Source: Streptomyces sp. SLBN-31 (GTDB taxonomy: Bacteria; Actinomycetota; Actinomycetes; Streptomycetales; Streptomycetaceae). Taken from it: a stretch of 64,000 nucleotides of DNA. The stretch lies in assembly GCF_006715395.1 (NCBI RefSeq), contig NZ_VFNC01000001.1:4154001-4218000 (forward strand), read 5' to 3'. The translations under genes and the position numbers were made by a program. This document shows positions 8,696-18,241 of this stretch, in pieces (position 1 is the first letter of the stretch; each line of letters opens with the position of its first letter). Under the pieces are notes generated by a model that was not told where the DNA came from, ran no database searches, and was given only the letters and a program-made list of their open reading frames with translations.

Positions 8696-8750
8696 GTCTG
8701 GTTCCTTTCGCAGCGCTTGCACGGTTTGCAGCGGTGTCGCGGGAGGGGGC

Positions 8751-9743
8751 TCAGTACCAGCGGACGACCACGGCCCCCGCGGTCATGCCGCCGCCCACTC
8801 CCGCCAGCACCAGGCGCTCGCCCCGGCGGAAGGGCCGCAGTTCGTTCTCCGCGCGCAGGGTGAGGGGGATGGAGGCGGTGGCGGTGTTGCCGAAGTGCGG
8901 TGCGGTCAGCGGGACCCGGCCGGGGTCCACGCCCAGTTCGCGCGTACAGGCCTCGACCAGGCGGGTGTTGGCCTGGTGCAGGATGAAGCGGTCCACGTCC
9001 TCCAGCCGCACCCCGGCGGAGTCGAGTGCCTCGCCGATGACCTTGGGCAGCACGCCGAGGGCGTAGTCGCGCACCTCGCGCCCGCGCATGCGGAACAGGT
9101 GCTCGCCGGCCTCCCGGCTGCGGGCGTCCAGCGGCGTACGGGTGCCGCCGGCGGGCACCTCGACCAGTTCGCGGTGCTCGCCGTGGGCGACCAGGCGCCA
9201 GCCCAGTACGCCGTACCCGTCGGGCACCGGGCCGAGCAGCACCGCGCCGGCCCCGTCGCCGAAGAGGCTGACGGTGCGCCGGTCGGAGCGGTTCATCAGC
9301 GAGGAGTACATGTCGGTGCCGACCACCAGGGCGTGATCGCCGCCCTGGCCGGCCAGCCGCGCCGACAGCATCGAGTCGGCGACCGCGAGTGCGTAGAGGA
9401 AGCCCGAGCACACCGCGTTGACGTCGAACGCCGGGACGTCGGACAGGCCGAGCTTGTTCTGCAGGATGGCCCCGGTGGAGGGTTGCGGCTGGTCCGGCGT
9501 GGAGGTGGCCACGACCATCACACCGAGCCGGGCCACCGCCTCCGGCCGGCTGCCCAGCGCCTCACGCGCGGCGTGCAGCGCCAGGTCGGAGGTGACCGTC
9601 CCGGGCTCGCGGTACCTGCGCTCCAGGATGCCGGTGCGCTCGACGATCCAGCTCTCTTGCGCGCCCGTCCACTGGGCGACCTGCGCGTTGTCGATGACCC
9701 GCGGCGGCACGTGACCGCCCAGGCCGAGGAATCCGAAGCCCAT
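8751..9743 (-). CDS. FabH-type 3-oxoacyl synthase (KAS III family)
   Basis: 330-residue thiolase-fold condensing enzyme with a complete KAS III triad: Cys112 in NAVCSGFLYAL, His256 in ILHQANTRLVE and Asn286 in HFGNTATASIPL. Length and motif spacing match FabH. Such enzymes condense an acyl-CoA starter with malonyl-ACP, and relatives in secondary metabolism use unusual starters or act as acyltransferases. The ATG at 9743 overlaps the stop of the upstream thiolase-fold gene (ATGA). The pair is probably co-translated and could form a heterodimer. It likely uses an acyl-CoA made or modified by the ligase and PaaABC-like oxygenase in this operon. Confidence 0.9.
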   Translation of the reverse strand: MGFGFLGLGGHVPPRVIDNAQVAQWTGAQESWIVERTGILERRYREPGTVTSDLALHAAREALGSRPEAVARLGVMVVATSTPDQPQPSTGAILQNKLGLSDVPAFDVNAVCSGFLYALAVADSMLSARLAGQGGDHALVVGTDMYSSLMNRSDRRTVSLFGDGAGAVLLGPVPDGYGVLGWRLVAHGEHRELVEVPAGGTRTPLDARSREAGEHLFRMRGREVRDYALGVLPKVIGEALDSAGVRLEDVDRFILHQANTRLVEACTRELGVDPGRVPLTAPHFGNTATASIPLTLRAENELRPFRRGERLVLAGVGGGMTAGAVVVRWY

Positions 9744-10813
9744 CACACGCCCTTCGCCGAAGCCCGGTCTCGCGGTGTGCCGTCCGGTACCTGCACGACG
9801 GCGCAGGCCCACGTCCAGGCCGCCCCGCCGCTGATCACCAGGGCGACGTCGCCGGGCTCGAGCGGCACCCGGTCGCGCATGTCGGCGAGGTTGGCGAAGA
9901 AGTCGCCGCACCCCAGGTGGCCGGTGGCGGAGCCGAACCGCAGGGCCTCGGCCTTGAGCAGCTCGTCGAGCACGGGGCCGTAGATGGAGTCCAGCAGGCT
10001 CGCCCCCAGCCGCGGCAGCGCGATGTACTTGATCCGCGGGTCGTCGGGCTCCAGCCCCGCGTCGTGCAGGCTGTCGGTGATCACCTTGCGGATGTTGCGG
10101 CCGGCGATGGTCTCGAACTTCTCCTTGCCGTACGCCGCCATGTAGGACTTCTTGGGGGTGCGCAGGTCGATGAAGCCGTCGTGCCACATGGGAGCCGGGC
10201 TGAAGTCGTTGCCGTGCCGCATCATCAGCTCGAACTGGGCGTCGGTCGCGGTGGCCAGGGACAGCAGGGCGTAGTCGTCGGATCCTGCGTCGCCCCGGTG
10301 CACCAGGGCCGCGGTCCCGGCGTCACCGAAGCCGAGGCCGTAGTCGGAGGTCCAGCGGTCCATGCCCGGAGGGCAGAACCGGTCGCCCGTCGTGACGAGC
10401 ACGGCACCCAGACCGGCGTCGGCGTCCAGATGCATCCCGGCCAGTTGCAGGGCCAACGAGCCCGCATTGCAGCCCTGTTGGACGCCGTAGGGCGTGGCGG
10501 TGCCGGCACCGACCGCGTGGGCCACGTAGTGCGGCGGCGACCACATGTCATGGCCCTGGTGGTAGATCCAGGTGTGCAGGACCAGGCCGATGTCGGACGG
10601 GCTCCAGCCCGCCCGGCTCAGTGCGGCACGGCCGGCCTCCGCGGCCATCTCGGGGGCGGACAGGGTGGCCGAGAACGGCAGGTGGCTGACGCCGAGCCGC
10701 TCCGCGTCCGATTCGGTCAGCTTCCCGGCCGCCACGGCGTCCTCGACGTTCTCGCGGTCCGGTGGAAACCACGAGGTCACGGTCTTGATCCGCAGATCGT
10801 TTCCGAATTTCAT
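9743..10813 (-). CDS. KAS III-like thiolase-fold protein with an altered active site
   Basis: 356-residue relative of FabH and the first gene of the operon. The nucleophile Cys (about residue 115, GVQQGCNAGSLALQLAG) is kept. The segment where FabH has its HQAN His reads YIALPRLGAS, and where it has GNT it reads GHLGCGDFFANL. The classical Cys-His-Asn triad is therefore not intact. Family precedent includes acyl-transferring KAS III homologues and unequal partners such as PqsB/PqsC, where one subunit lacks full catalysis. It may be an acyltransferase or the non-condensing half of a heterodimer with the downstream FabH. ATG with AAGGAG five bases upstream. Confidence 0.8.
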   Translation of the reverse strand: MKFGNDLRIKTVTSWFPPDRENVEDAVAAGKLTESDAERLGVSHLPFSATLSAPEMAAEAGRAALSRAGWSPSDIGLVLHTWIYHQGHDMWSPPHYVAHAVGAGTATPYGVQQGCNAGSLALQLAGMHLDADAGLGAVLVTTGDRFCPPGMDRWTSDYGLGFGDAGTAALVHRGDAGSDDYALLSLATATDAQFELMMRHGNDFSPAPMWHDGFIDLRTPKKSYMAAYGKEKFETIAGRNIRKVITDSLHDAGLEPDDPRIKYIALPRLGASLLDSIYGPVLDELLKAEALRFGSATGHLGCGDFFANLADMRDRVPLEPGDVALVISGGAAWTWACAVVQVPDGTPRDRASAKGV

Positions 10814-11014
10814 GCAGGCTCCTTCGAAAGCTCGGGATCCGTGTCGCGTGCGGGTCGCCGGCCGACGAGCGGAGGCCGGGTTGAGTGCTCGGCGCTTCGT
10901 CCGGCCGGGAAGAGAAGGGGACGCCGTTCCAGGCGCGGTGCGCTCCGCAGGTCCTCGGCCACCGGGGTGGGTCATCGGCGCACCGGGCCACCAGTGGCTT
11001 CCGGCCCACAATCG

Positions 11015-11034
11015 CATACCTTCGCAGAGGTATG
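11015..11034. promoter_or_regulatory. Inverted repeat, candidate operator O1 of the paa-like operon
   Basis: CATACCTTCGCAGAGGTATG has perfect 7-base arms around a 6-base centre. It lies about 200 bases upstream of the first operon gene. A related 20-mer at 11189-11208 matches it at 15 of 20 positions. Paired copies in a divergent intergenic region suggest a dimeric repressor controlling both the operon and the exporter. No regulator gene is adjacent. Confidence 0.55.
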
Positions 11035-11094
11035 TAACTGCTGCAGGCCGCGCTGCACCGCCTCGCGCCGTGGGCGCCGGTAAGGCGCCTGCCG

Positions 11095-11127
11095 CTGTGC
11101 AAGTGGGGAGGGTCCGCACTTGCACAG
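11095..11127. promoter_or_regulatory. Perfect 11-bp inverted repeat with 11-bp spacer
   Basis: CTGTGCAAGTG and its exact reverse complement flank an 11-base G-rich spacer, so the arm centres are two helical turns apart. It sits between the two related 20-bp palindromes. It may be a second regulator's site or an RNA hairpin in one of the leaders. Confidence 0.45.
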
Positions 11128-11188
11128 GCCGTCCAACTGGGCGCATTGCATGCGAAGTTGACCGGCTCCGACCCCCGCTCCCAATTTA

Positions 11189-11208
11189 CATACCTTCACG
11201 AAGGGATT
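11189..11208. promoter_or_regulatory. Candidate operator O2 of the exporter gene
   Basis: CATACCTTCACGAAGGGATT is the second, less perfect copy of the 20-bp palindrome at 11015-11034. It lies about 70 bases upstream of the DHA2 exporter start, a sensible place for repression or activation of that gene. Confidence 0.5.
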
Positions 11209-11275
11209 ATTCTCGGGCGCAGAACCCACCACGGGCGGCCACCGCCCCGCTCACCCCGAAGGAAGAAGCCACCCC

Positions 11276-12745
11276 ATGGCCACCACAGACTCCCGATCGC
11301 CACGGTGGGCCGGGTACACCCTCGCCCTGCTGGCGTTCACCCAGTTCATCGTCACCATCGACTACAACATCGTCTACGTGGCACTGCCGGACATCGGCAG
11401 CCAGCTCGGCTTCTCCGCGCAGTCACTGCAATGGGTCGTCAGCGCCTACGCGGTCGCACTCGGCGGACTGCTGCTCTTCGGAGGCCGCGCCGCCGACCGG
11501 ATCGGCCCGCGCCGCATGCTGGTCACCGGACTCGTCATCTACGCCCTGTCCTCCCTCACCGGCGGCCTCGCCCAGAACGCCGGACTCCTGGTGGCCGCCC
11601 GCGCGCTCCAGGGCGTGGGCGGTGCGCTGCTGACACCGGCGACGCTGATGCTCATCTTCACCACGTTCGCCCCGGGCCCGGAGCGCAACCGGGCCACATC
11701 CGTGTGGGGCGCCGTCGGCAGCGCGGGCCTGGCGGCGGGCTCCCTGTTCGGCGGAGTACTGACCAGCGCCTTCGGCTGGAGCTGGGTCTTCTACGTCAAC
11801 GTCCCCCTCGCGCTCATCGCGGCGTTCGCCGCCACCCGGATCCTGCCGCCCGACCGCCCGCTCGGCACCGGCCGCAGCTTCGACGCCGTCGGCGCCGCAG
11901 TCGCCACCGCCGGCTCGACACTGCTGGTGTTCGGCCTGGTCAGCGGCCCGGACAAGGGCTGGGGCTCGCTGGAAGGCCTCGGCGCCCTGACGGCCGGCGC
12001 GCTGCTGCTGGCGGTCTTCGTCCTGATCGAGAAGCGCTCGGCGGACCCTCTGGTGCCCCTGAAGCTGTTCCGCCTGCGGGGCCTGAACATCCCCATGCTG
12101 GCGCTGATCGTCTTCCAGGCGTCCCTGGGCGGCACCTACTACCTGCTCACCACCTACCTGCAGTCCGTGCTGAACTACAGCCCGTTCGCCGCCGGCATCG
12201 CCTTCCTGCCGCCCACCGTGATCTGCATGGCGGTGGCGATGAAGCTCAACGCCCGGGTCCTGGGCCTGCTGGGCGTCCGCACCACGCTCTTCCTCGGCAC
12301 CACCGCCACCGCCGTCGGACTGGCCGCCATCATCGCCGGCATGTCCACCCACGGCTCCTACTGGGCCCTGGTGCCGGGCATCGCCATCTGGGGCGCCGGC
12401 GGCGGCTTCGCCTTCCCGACGCTCTTCGTCGCGGTGGCATCCTCGGGCGCCGAACCCGCCCAGCAGGGCGTCGCCTCGGCACTCGCCTCCACCTGCCGGC
12501 AGATCGGCGGCGCCCTCGGCCTCGCCGCCCTGGTCGCCGTCGCCAATGCCCACGCCGGCCACCACCCCGACCCGCACGCCCTGGTCGGCGGCCTGCGCAT
12601 GGCAGGCTGGGTCGCCGCCGTCGGCACCCTCGGCGGCGCGCTCATCGGACTCGGCCTGAAGAAGCAGCCCCGGCCGACCCCCACACCCGCCACCACCCCG
12701 GCAACGGCACCGGACGTCACCGACGCCGCCACACAGGCGGGCTGA
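11276..12745 (+). CDS. DHA2-family MFS drug/metabolite exporter
   Basis: 489-residue 14-helix MFS antiporter of the EmrB/QacA (DHA2) type. Helix 1 carries FTQFIVTIDYNIVYVALPDIG, the family hallmark. Motif A appears as GGRAADRIGPRRM and motif C as the Gly-rich GAVGSAGLAAGSLFGG. The ATG is preceded by GAAGGAAG. It is divergent from the paa-like operon and shares operator-like palindromes with it, so it is the likely export and self-resistance pump for that operon's product. A strong hairpin follows the gene, ending the transcript before korA. Confidence 0.88.
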   Translation: MATTDSRSPRWAGYTLALLAFTQFIVTIDYNIVYVALPDIGSQLGFSAQSLQWVVSAYAVALGGLLLFGGRAADRIGPRRMLVTGLVIYALSSLTGGLAQNAGLLVAARALQGVGGALLTPATLMLIFTTFAPGPERNRATSVWGAVGSAGLAAGSLFGGVLTSAFGWSWVFYVNVPLALIAAFAATRILPPDRPLGTGRSFDAVGAAVATAGSTLLVFGLVSGPDKGWGSLEGLGALTAGALLLAVFVLIEKRSADPLVPLKLFRLRGLNIPMLALIVFQASLGGTYYLLTTYLQSVLNYSPFAAGIAFLPPTVICMAVAMKLNARVLGLLGVRTTLFLGTTATAVGLAAIIAGMSTHGSYWALVPGIAIWGAGGGFAFPTLFVAVASSGAEPAQQGVASALASTCRQIGGALGLAALVAVANAHAGHHPDPHALVGGLRMAGWVAAVGTLGGALIGLGLKKQPRPTPTPATTPATAPDVTDAATQAG

Positions 12746-12769
12746 CGCCGCTCCACCCCCGGCGGCGAT

Positions 12770-12803
12770 CCGGGCGCCCGCACCCCCCGATGCGGGCGCC
12801 CGG
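12770..12803 (+). terminator. Strong hairpin terminator after the exporter gene
   Basis: Arms CCGGGCGCCCGCA and TGCGGGCGCCCGG pair perfectly over 13 bases with an 8-base loop, 25 bases past the stop codon. There is no clear T-run, as is common in high-GC actinomycetes. Confidence 0.7.
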
Positions 12804-13031
12804 CACCGGGGCGCCACAGCGAGCGCACGACACGCACCACCGGTGGGCGCCTGTGCGCGCCTCAACGGCGGACGCACGGTCACCGACGGACGAGACGCCG
12901 ACAGCGACCGCTCAACCGTCCCCCGTCGACTCCGCGGCACGACCCACCCTCCCTCCTCACCGGGGCGACGACCGCGCACGGCGGCCTCCGGCACCGCGAT
13001 CCGCGAGACCAAGGACGACAGGAGCTTTCCG

Positions 13032-14922
13032 ATGCTTGTCCAGACCGGCCCGTCCACCGAGGCCGAGGCACCGCCCGCCAAAGAGGTCCGCCGGCTGGAG
13101 CGAGTGGTCATCCGGTTCGCGGGCGACTCCGGCGACGGCATGCAACTGACGGGCGACCGCTTCACGTCGGAGACCGCCTCGTTCGGCAACGACCTGTCCA
13201 CACTGCCGAACTTCCCCGCGGAGATCCGGGCGCCCGCAGGAACCCTGCCGGGCGTGTCCTCCTTCCAACTGCACTTCGCCGATCACGACATCCTCACGCC
13301 CGGCGATGCCCCCGACGTCCTGGTCGCCATGAACCCGGCCGCCTTGAAGGCGAACCTGCCGGATCTACCGCGCGGCGCCGAACTCATCGTCAACACGGAC
13401 GAGTTCACCGAGCGCGCACTGGCCAAGGCCGGCTACCCGACAAACCCGCTCGCGGATGGCTCCCTGGACGGCTACCACGTCCACCCGGTAGCGCTGGGAA
13501 CCCTGACGGTGGAGGCACTGAAGACCCACGGGCTGTCCCGCAAGGACGCCGACCGGTCGAAGAACATGTTCGCGCTGGGCCTGCTGTCCTGGATGTACCA
13601 CCGGCCCACACACGGCACGGAAGCTTTCCTGCGGCGCAAGTTCGCCAAGAAGCCGGCCATCGCCGAGGCGAACATCGCCGCCTTCCGGGCGGGCTGGAAC
13701 TTCGGCGAGACGACCGAGGACTTCGCGGTCTCCTACCAGGTCGCCCCGGCCACGCAGGCGTTCACGCCGGGTACCTACCGCTCCATCTCCGGGAACCTGG
13801 CCCTGTCCTACGGCTTGGTCGCCGCCTCCCACCAGGCGGACCTGCCGCTGTTCCTCGGCTCGTACCCGATCACCCCGGCGTCGGACATCCTGCACGAGCT
13901 GAGCCGGCACAAGAACTTCGGCGTACGCACCTTCCAGGCCGAGGACGAGATCGCCGGCATCGGCGCCGCCCTGGGCGCGGCCTTCGGCGGTTCGCTGGGC
14001 GTGACGACGACCTCGGGCCCAGGCATCGCGCTGAAGTCGGAGACCATCGGCCTGGCGGTCTCCCTGGAACTGCCGCTGCTGATCATCGACATCCAGCGGG
14101 GCGGCCCCTCCACGGGCCTGCCGACCAAGACCGAGCAGGCGGACCTGCTGCAGGCGATGTTCGGCCGCAACGGCGAGGCCCCGGTCCCGGTGATCGCCCC
14201 GGCCACTCCCTCGGACTGCTTCGACACGGCACTGGAAGCGGCCCGGATCGCACTGACCTACCGCACCCCCGTCCTGCTGCTGTCTGACGGCTACCTGGCC
14301 AACGGCTCCGAACCCTGGCGCATCCCCGAACTCGATGAACTACCCGACCTGACCGTGCAGTTCGCGCAGGGACCGAACCACACCCTTAACGACGGCAGCG
14401 AGGTGTTCTGGCCCTACAAGCGCGACCCCCACACGCTCGCGCGCCCCTGGGCCATCCCCGGCACCCCGGGGCTGGAGCACCGCATCGGCGGCATCGAGAA
14501 GCAGGACGGCACGGGCAACATCTCCTACGACCCCGCCAACCACGACTTCATGGTCCGCACCCGCCAGGCCAAGATCGACGGCATCGCCGTCCCCGATCTC
14601 GACGTGGACGACCCGCACGGGGCCCGCACCCTGGTGCTGGGCTGGGGCTCGACCTACGGACCCATCACCGCGGCTGTCCGCCGGCTGCGGGCGGCCGGCG
14701 AGTCCATCGCCCAGGCGCACCTGCGCCACCTCAACCCCTTTCCGCGCAACCTCGGCGAGATCCTGTCCCGATACGACCGCGTCGTCGTCCCCGAGATGAA
14801 CCTCGGCCAGCTGGCCACGCTGATCCGCGCGCGATACCTGGTCGACGCCCGCTCCCACACCCAGGTCAACGGCATGCCGTTCAAGGCGGAACAGCTTGCA
14901 GACGTACTGGAGGAAGTCATCC

Positions 14923-14933
<11 letters not shown>
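13032..14933 (+). CDS. korA: 2-oxoacid:ferredoxin oxidoreductase, alpha (gamma-alpha fused) subunit
   Basis: 633-residue subunit of a KorAB-type enzyme that decarboxylates a 2-oxoacid such as 2-oxoglutarate to the acyl-CoA, reducing ferredoxin. The first ~200 residues are the gamma domain (IRFAGDSGDGMQLTGDRF). The alpha part follows, with YPITPASDILHELS, FQAEDEIAGIGAALGAA and RGGPSTGLPTKTEQADLL. A C-terminal transketolase-like domain ends at LADVLEEVIHAD. The ATG at 13032 has ACAGGAG upstream. The last 11 bases overlap korB, so the subunits are co-translated. It lies close to an oxygenase operon with no reductase, but that link is only inference. Confidence 0.93.
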
Positions 14934-15984
<1,051 letters not shown>

Positions 15985-16217
15985 CAAAACGTCAAATGCG
16001 CATCCAGCAGCGCCGATTGAATGCCGTGGGCGCGCAGAGCTGGTCGCCTCCGCCGCCCAGCGCCGCCGACCGCATCGAGAACGCCTGCATGAGCACCGCT
16101 GCGCTGATGGAGTGATCGCGCCCCTATCGGCCGTGACGTCTGACCCTTCCGGGGGCTTCCTGCTTCATCGCGCTGCGCGGGCACGTGGGCCCGTCTTACC
16201 GGCGCTCCACAGGCGTT

Positions 16218-16248
16218 TAGCGTCTCCGCCCGTCCGGCGGCGACGCTA
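16218..16248 (-). terminator. Hairpin just downstream of the Fic gene
   Basis: TAGCGTC-T-CCGCC and GGCGG-C-GACGCTA pair with one mismatch around a 5-base loop, beginning ten bases past the Fic stop. It fits a terminator, and may also serve korB from the other strand. Confidence 0.5.
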
Positions 16249-16257
16249 CGGCGTCCC

Positions 16258-17412
16258 TCAAAGAGGACGTTGCGCCTGGTAGGGGTTGGTGATGGTGTGG
16301 CGGCGGTGGGCGGTTGCCAGGACGTCGGGAGGGAAGGCGGGGCCGACGGTGTAGTGGCGGGCTTTGGTGTTGCCGACGGGGGTGAGCAGGCCGGTGCGGG
16401 TGAGGGTTTGGATGTCGCGGACGGCTTGCTGGTTGCTGAGGGCCTCGGCCTTTTCGTAGCGGGAGCGGCGTACCCGGCCGGTCATGGCGACTTCGTGCAG
16501 GGCGGTGAGCTGCCGTTCGGCGAGGTGAAGGCGTTCGGCGTGCTCGGCGAGGGCGAGCCAGACGTCGGTGGAGCGCTTGAGACGGTGCTGCACGCGCTGG
16601 GACTGCTCGTGGTAGGCGCGCAGATTGAAGCGGACCCAGGGCAGGGTGTCGCGGTCGGGGGAGTAGACGGGTCCTCCCACGTCGCGCAGCACCTGGTAGT
16701 ACTCCCAGGTGTGGCCGGGCATGCCGAGCCATTCCTCGATGGAGGAGAACTCCGGGGCCAGCACCCCTTGGCGGGCGATGAGGAGGGTCTGCAGGCTGCG
16801 GGACATGCGCCCGTTGCCGTCGGTCCACGGATGGATCTTGACGAGGTTGAGGTGGGCCATGGCAGCGCGGACGAGGGGATCGGCCGTGAGATCGCCGTGG
16901 TTGAGCCAGTCGACGAGTTCGCCCATCAAAGCGGGGACGTCGTCCTCGTGGGGGCCTTCGTATTCGGTGGCGTGTGGGTCGCCGGCCGCCGTGATGAAGA
17001 TCGGCTTTCTGCGCCACCGGCCGGCCGGCCGGTGGGGGTGGTGACGGCCCTGAAGCATCCAGTGCAGGGCGTTGAGCAGGCCTTTGGAGTAGGTGAAGTC
17101 TTCCACGTCCCACAGGGACTGGATGTAGGTCATCGTCTGCTGGTAGGCGAGGGTTTCGGCTTTGTCCTCCTCGCTGGCGTCGACGCTCTCGCGTTCACCA
17201 TCGAGGAGGTCGGCGACGTCGAGGGGATCGACGCGGTAGCCCTCGATGGTGTTGGAGGCCGCGATGGCCGATGCCGTCAGCGACCGCCTGAGGTCGGCCG
17301 TCCACTTCATGGGGCTCTGTTGAATGACGTGCTGCAGGTCGCGGCGCATGGAGGCGATCTCTTCGAGCACGCGCGCATCGAATGGGGTGAGGGACGGCGT
17401 CGCATACAGCAT
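16258..17412 (-). CDS. Fic-domain AMP-transferase with winged-helix C-terminus
   Basis: 384-residue Fic protein. The active-site motif HPWTDGNGRMSR (about residue 194) keeps the catalytic His and the anion-binding GNGR, so transfer of AMP (or another nucleotide moiety) to a target hydroxyl is expected. An inhibitory-helix motif SNTIEG (near residue 53, pattern S/T-x-x-x-E-G/N) makes it a class II, self-inhibited Fic. The C-terminal ~100 residues look like a winged helix that may bind DNA. ATG 17412 is chosen because a perfect inverted repeat (17417-17441) then falls upstream. An ATG at 17439 would place the repeat inside the gene. No antitoxin partner is adjacent. Confidence 0.88.
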   Translation of the reverse strand: MLYATPSLTPFDARVLEEIASMRRDLQHVIQQSPMKWTADLRRSLTASAIAASNTIEGYRVDPLDVADLLDGERESVDASEEDKAETLAYQQTMTYIQSLWDVEDFTYSKGLLNALHWMLQGRHHPHRPAGRWRRKPIFITAAGDPHATEYEGPHEDDVPALMGELVDWLNHGDLTADPLVRAAMAHLNLVKIHPWTDGNGRMSRSLQTLLIARQGVLAPEFSSIEEWLGMPGHTWEYYQVLRDVGGPVYSPDRDTLPWVRFNLRAYHEQSQRVQHRLKRSTDVWLALAEHAERLHLAERQLTALHEVAMTGRVRRSRYEKAEALSNQQAVRDIQTLTRTGLLTPVGNTKARHYTVGPAFPPDVLATAHRRHTITNPYQAQRPL

Positions 17413-17416
17413 GACT

Positions 17417-17441
17417 GAATGATACCCAGTGCCTATCATTC
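17417..17441. promoter_or_regulatory. 8-bp inverted repeat at the Fic gene start
   Basis: GAATGATA and TATCATTC flank a 9-base spacer immediately before the ATG at 17412. It is AT-rich against a GC-rich background. It could be an operator, possibly bound by the winged-helix end of the Fic protein itself, overlapping the promoter of a leaderless or short-leader transcript. Confidence 0.5.
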
Positions 17442-17442
17442 G

Positions 17443-17808
17443 TCAAACATTGGAGGCGCCGGAGACCACCGGCGCACAGGGATGCCCTCTGCCCACGGGT
17501 GGGCCGGCGCGCTCCGAGGTGAAAGCCCGGACGGCTCGAAGGCCGGCGCGGAAGGTGGAGTCGGCGAAGGTGACGCCGGAGGCGTCCACGATCACCCGGG
17601 GGTGTTTCGCGGCAGCGGTCTCCAGCGCCTGGGTGAGCCGGCCGATGGAGTCCAGGTCGTAAGCGCCGTGGGCGACGACGACCCAAACTCCGCCGCGTTC
17701 GTACTGAACCACCCCGATCTGCGCTGGGATGCCCCGTTGAACTGCTGAAACGGAGCCTTGCCGTGCTCGGGGGTTGCCAGGGAGCAAGTATGCCCAGCGG
17801 GCTGTCAC
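17443..17808 (-). CDS. STAS-domain protein, anti-sigma-factor antagonist type, possibly truncated
   Basis: 121-residue frame whose middle is a STAS domain: VVVAHGAYDLDSIGRLTQAL followed by VIVDASGVTFADSTF, which holds the phosphorylatable Ser region of SpoIIAA/RsbV-like antagonists. After DSTF the sequence becomes Arg-rich and unlike the family (RAGLRAVRAFTSERAG). The last third of the domain seems replaced, perhaps through a rearrangement next to the Fic gene. The first ~25 residues from the GTG at 17808 also look unusual. It may be a decaying or altered regulator of a partner-switching pathway with the nearby STAS and HATPase genes. Confidence 0.6.
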   Translation of the reverse strand: MTARWAYLLPGNPRARQGSVSAVQRGIPAQIGVVQYERGGVWVVVAHGAYDLDSIGRLTQALETAAAKHPRVIVDASGVTFADSTFRAGLRAVRAFTSERAGPPVGRGHPCAPVVSGASNV

Positions 17809-18241
17809 GCATGGGTTACGCCCTCCTTGAGGGGTTACCCAGCGGGGAGGTTGGGATCACAGCCTCAGCGGCCGGACCAGCCAGGGAGCCACGTCGGAGG
17901 CCCGGCCGCTGCGCATGTTGTGCTCATCTGCCCGCTGGAGCAGTGCGGCGGGCAGCGCCGCCACGCCGTCCAGCCCGTGTCCGGGGGAGCAGGCCGGCTC
18001 AAGCAGGGGTTCTGGCGTGGCGGTGGTTCGCCCGTTCGGCGCAGACTGGCGGGGCGTGGGCGGGGCAGTCGGTATTCACCTCCGGGCCGCGATCCCTCCG
18101 GTGCGTTTCGGGGTGAGTGAGGTGCGGGTGTCGCGGCCATCCCCGAGTCGGCCGCGACATACCGCGCATCCTCCGGTAGCCCGGCGCTCTCCCGCCCTGT
18201 TCCGCGGTCCTGCCGTGCCGGGCCGGCCCGATGGGCGCGTG
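17809..18241. other. Gene-free stretch between two STAS genes
   Basis: No open frame here has a recognisable domain. The frames present are Arg/Gly/Pro-rich, as expected for non-coding high-GC DNA. It probably carries the promoter of the STAS gene at 17443. Confidence 0.4.

Noticed and set aside
11423..13201. 592-codon minus-strand frame opposite the DHA2 exporter
   Set aside because: Continues through the terminator hairpin and has a low-complexity Gly/Glu/Ala/Arg make-up. Antisense artefact.
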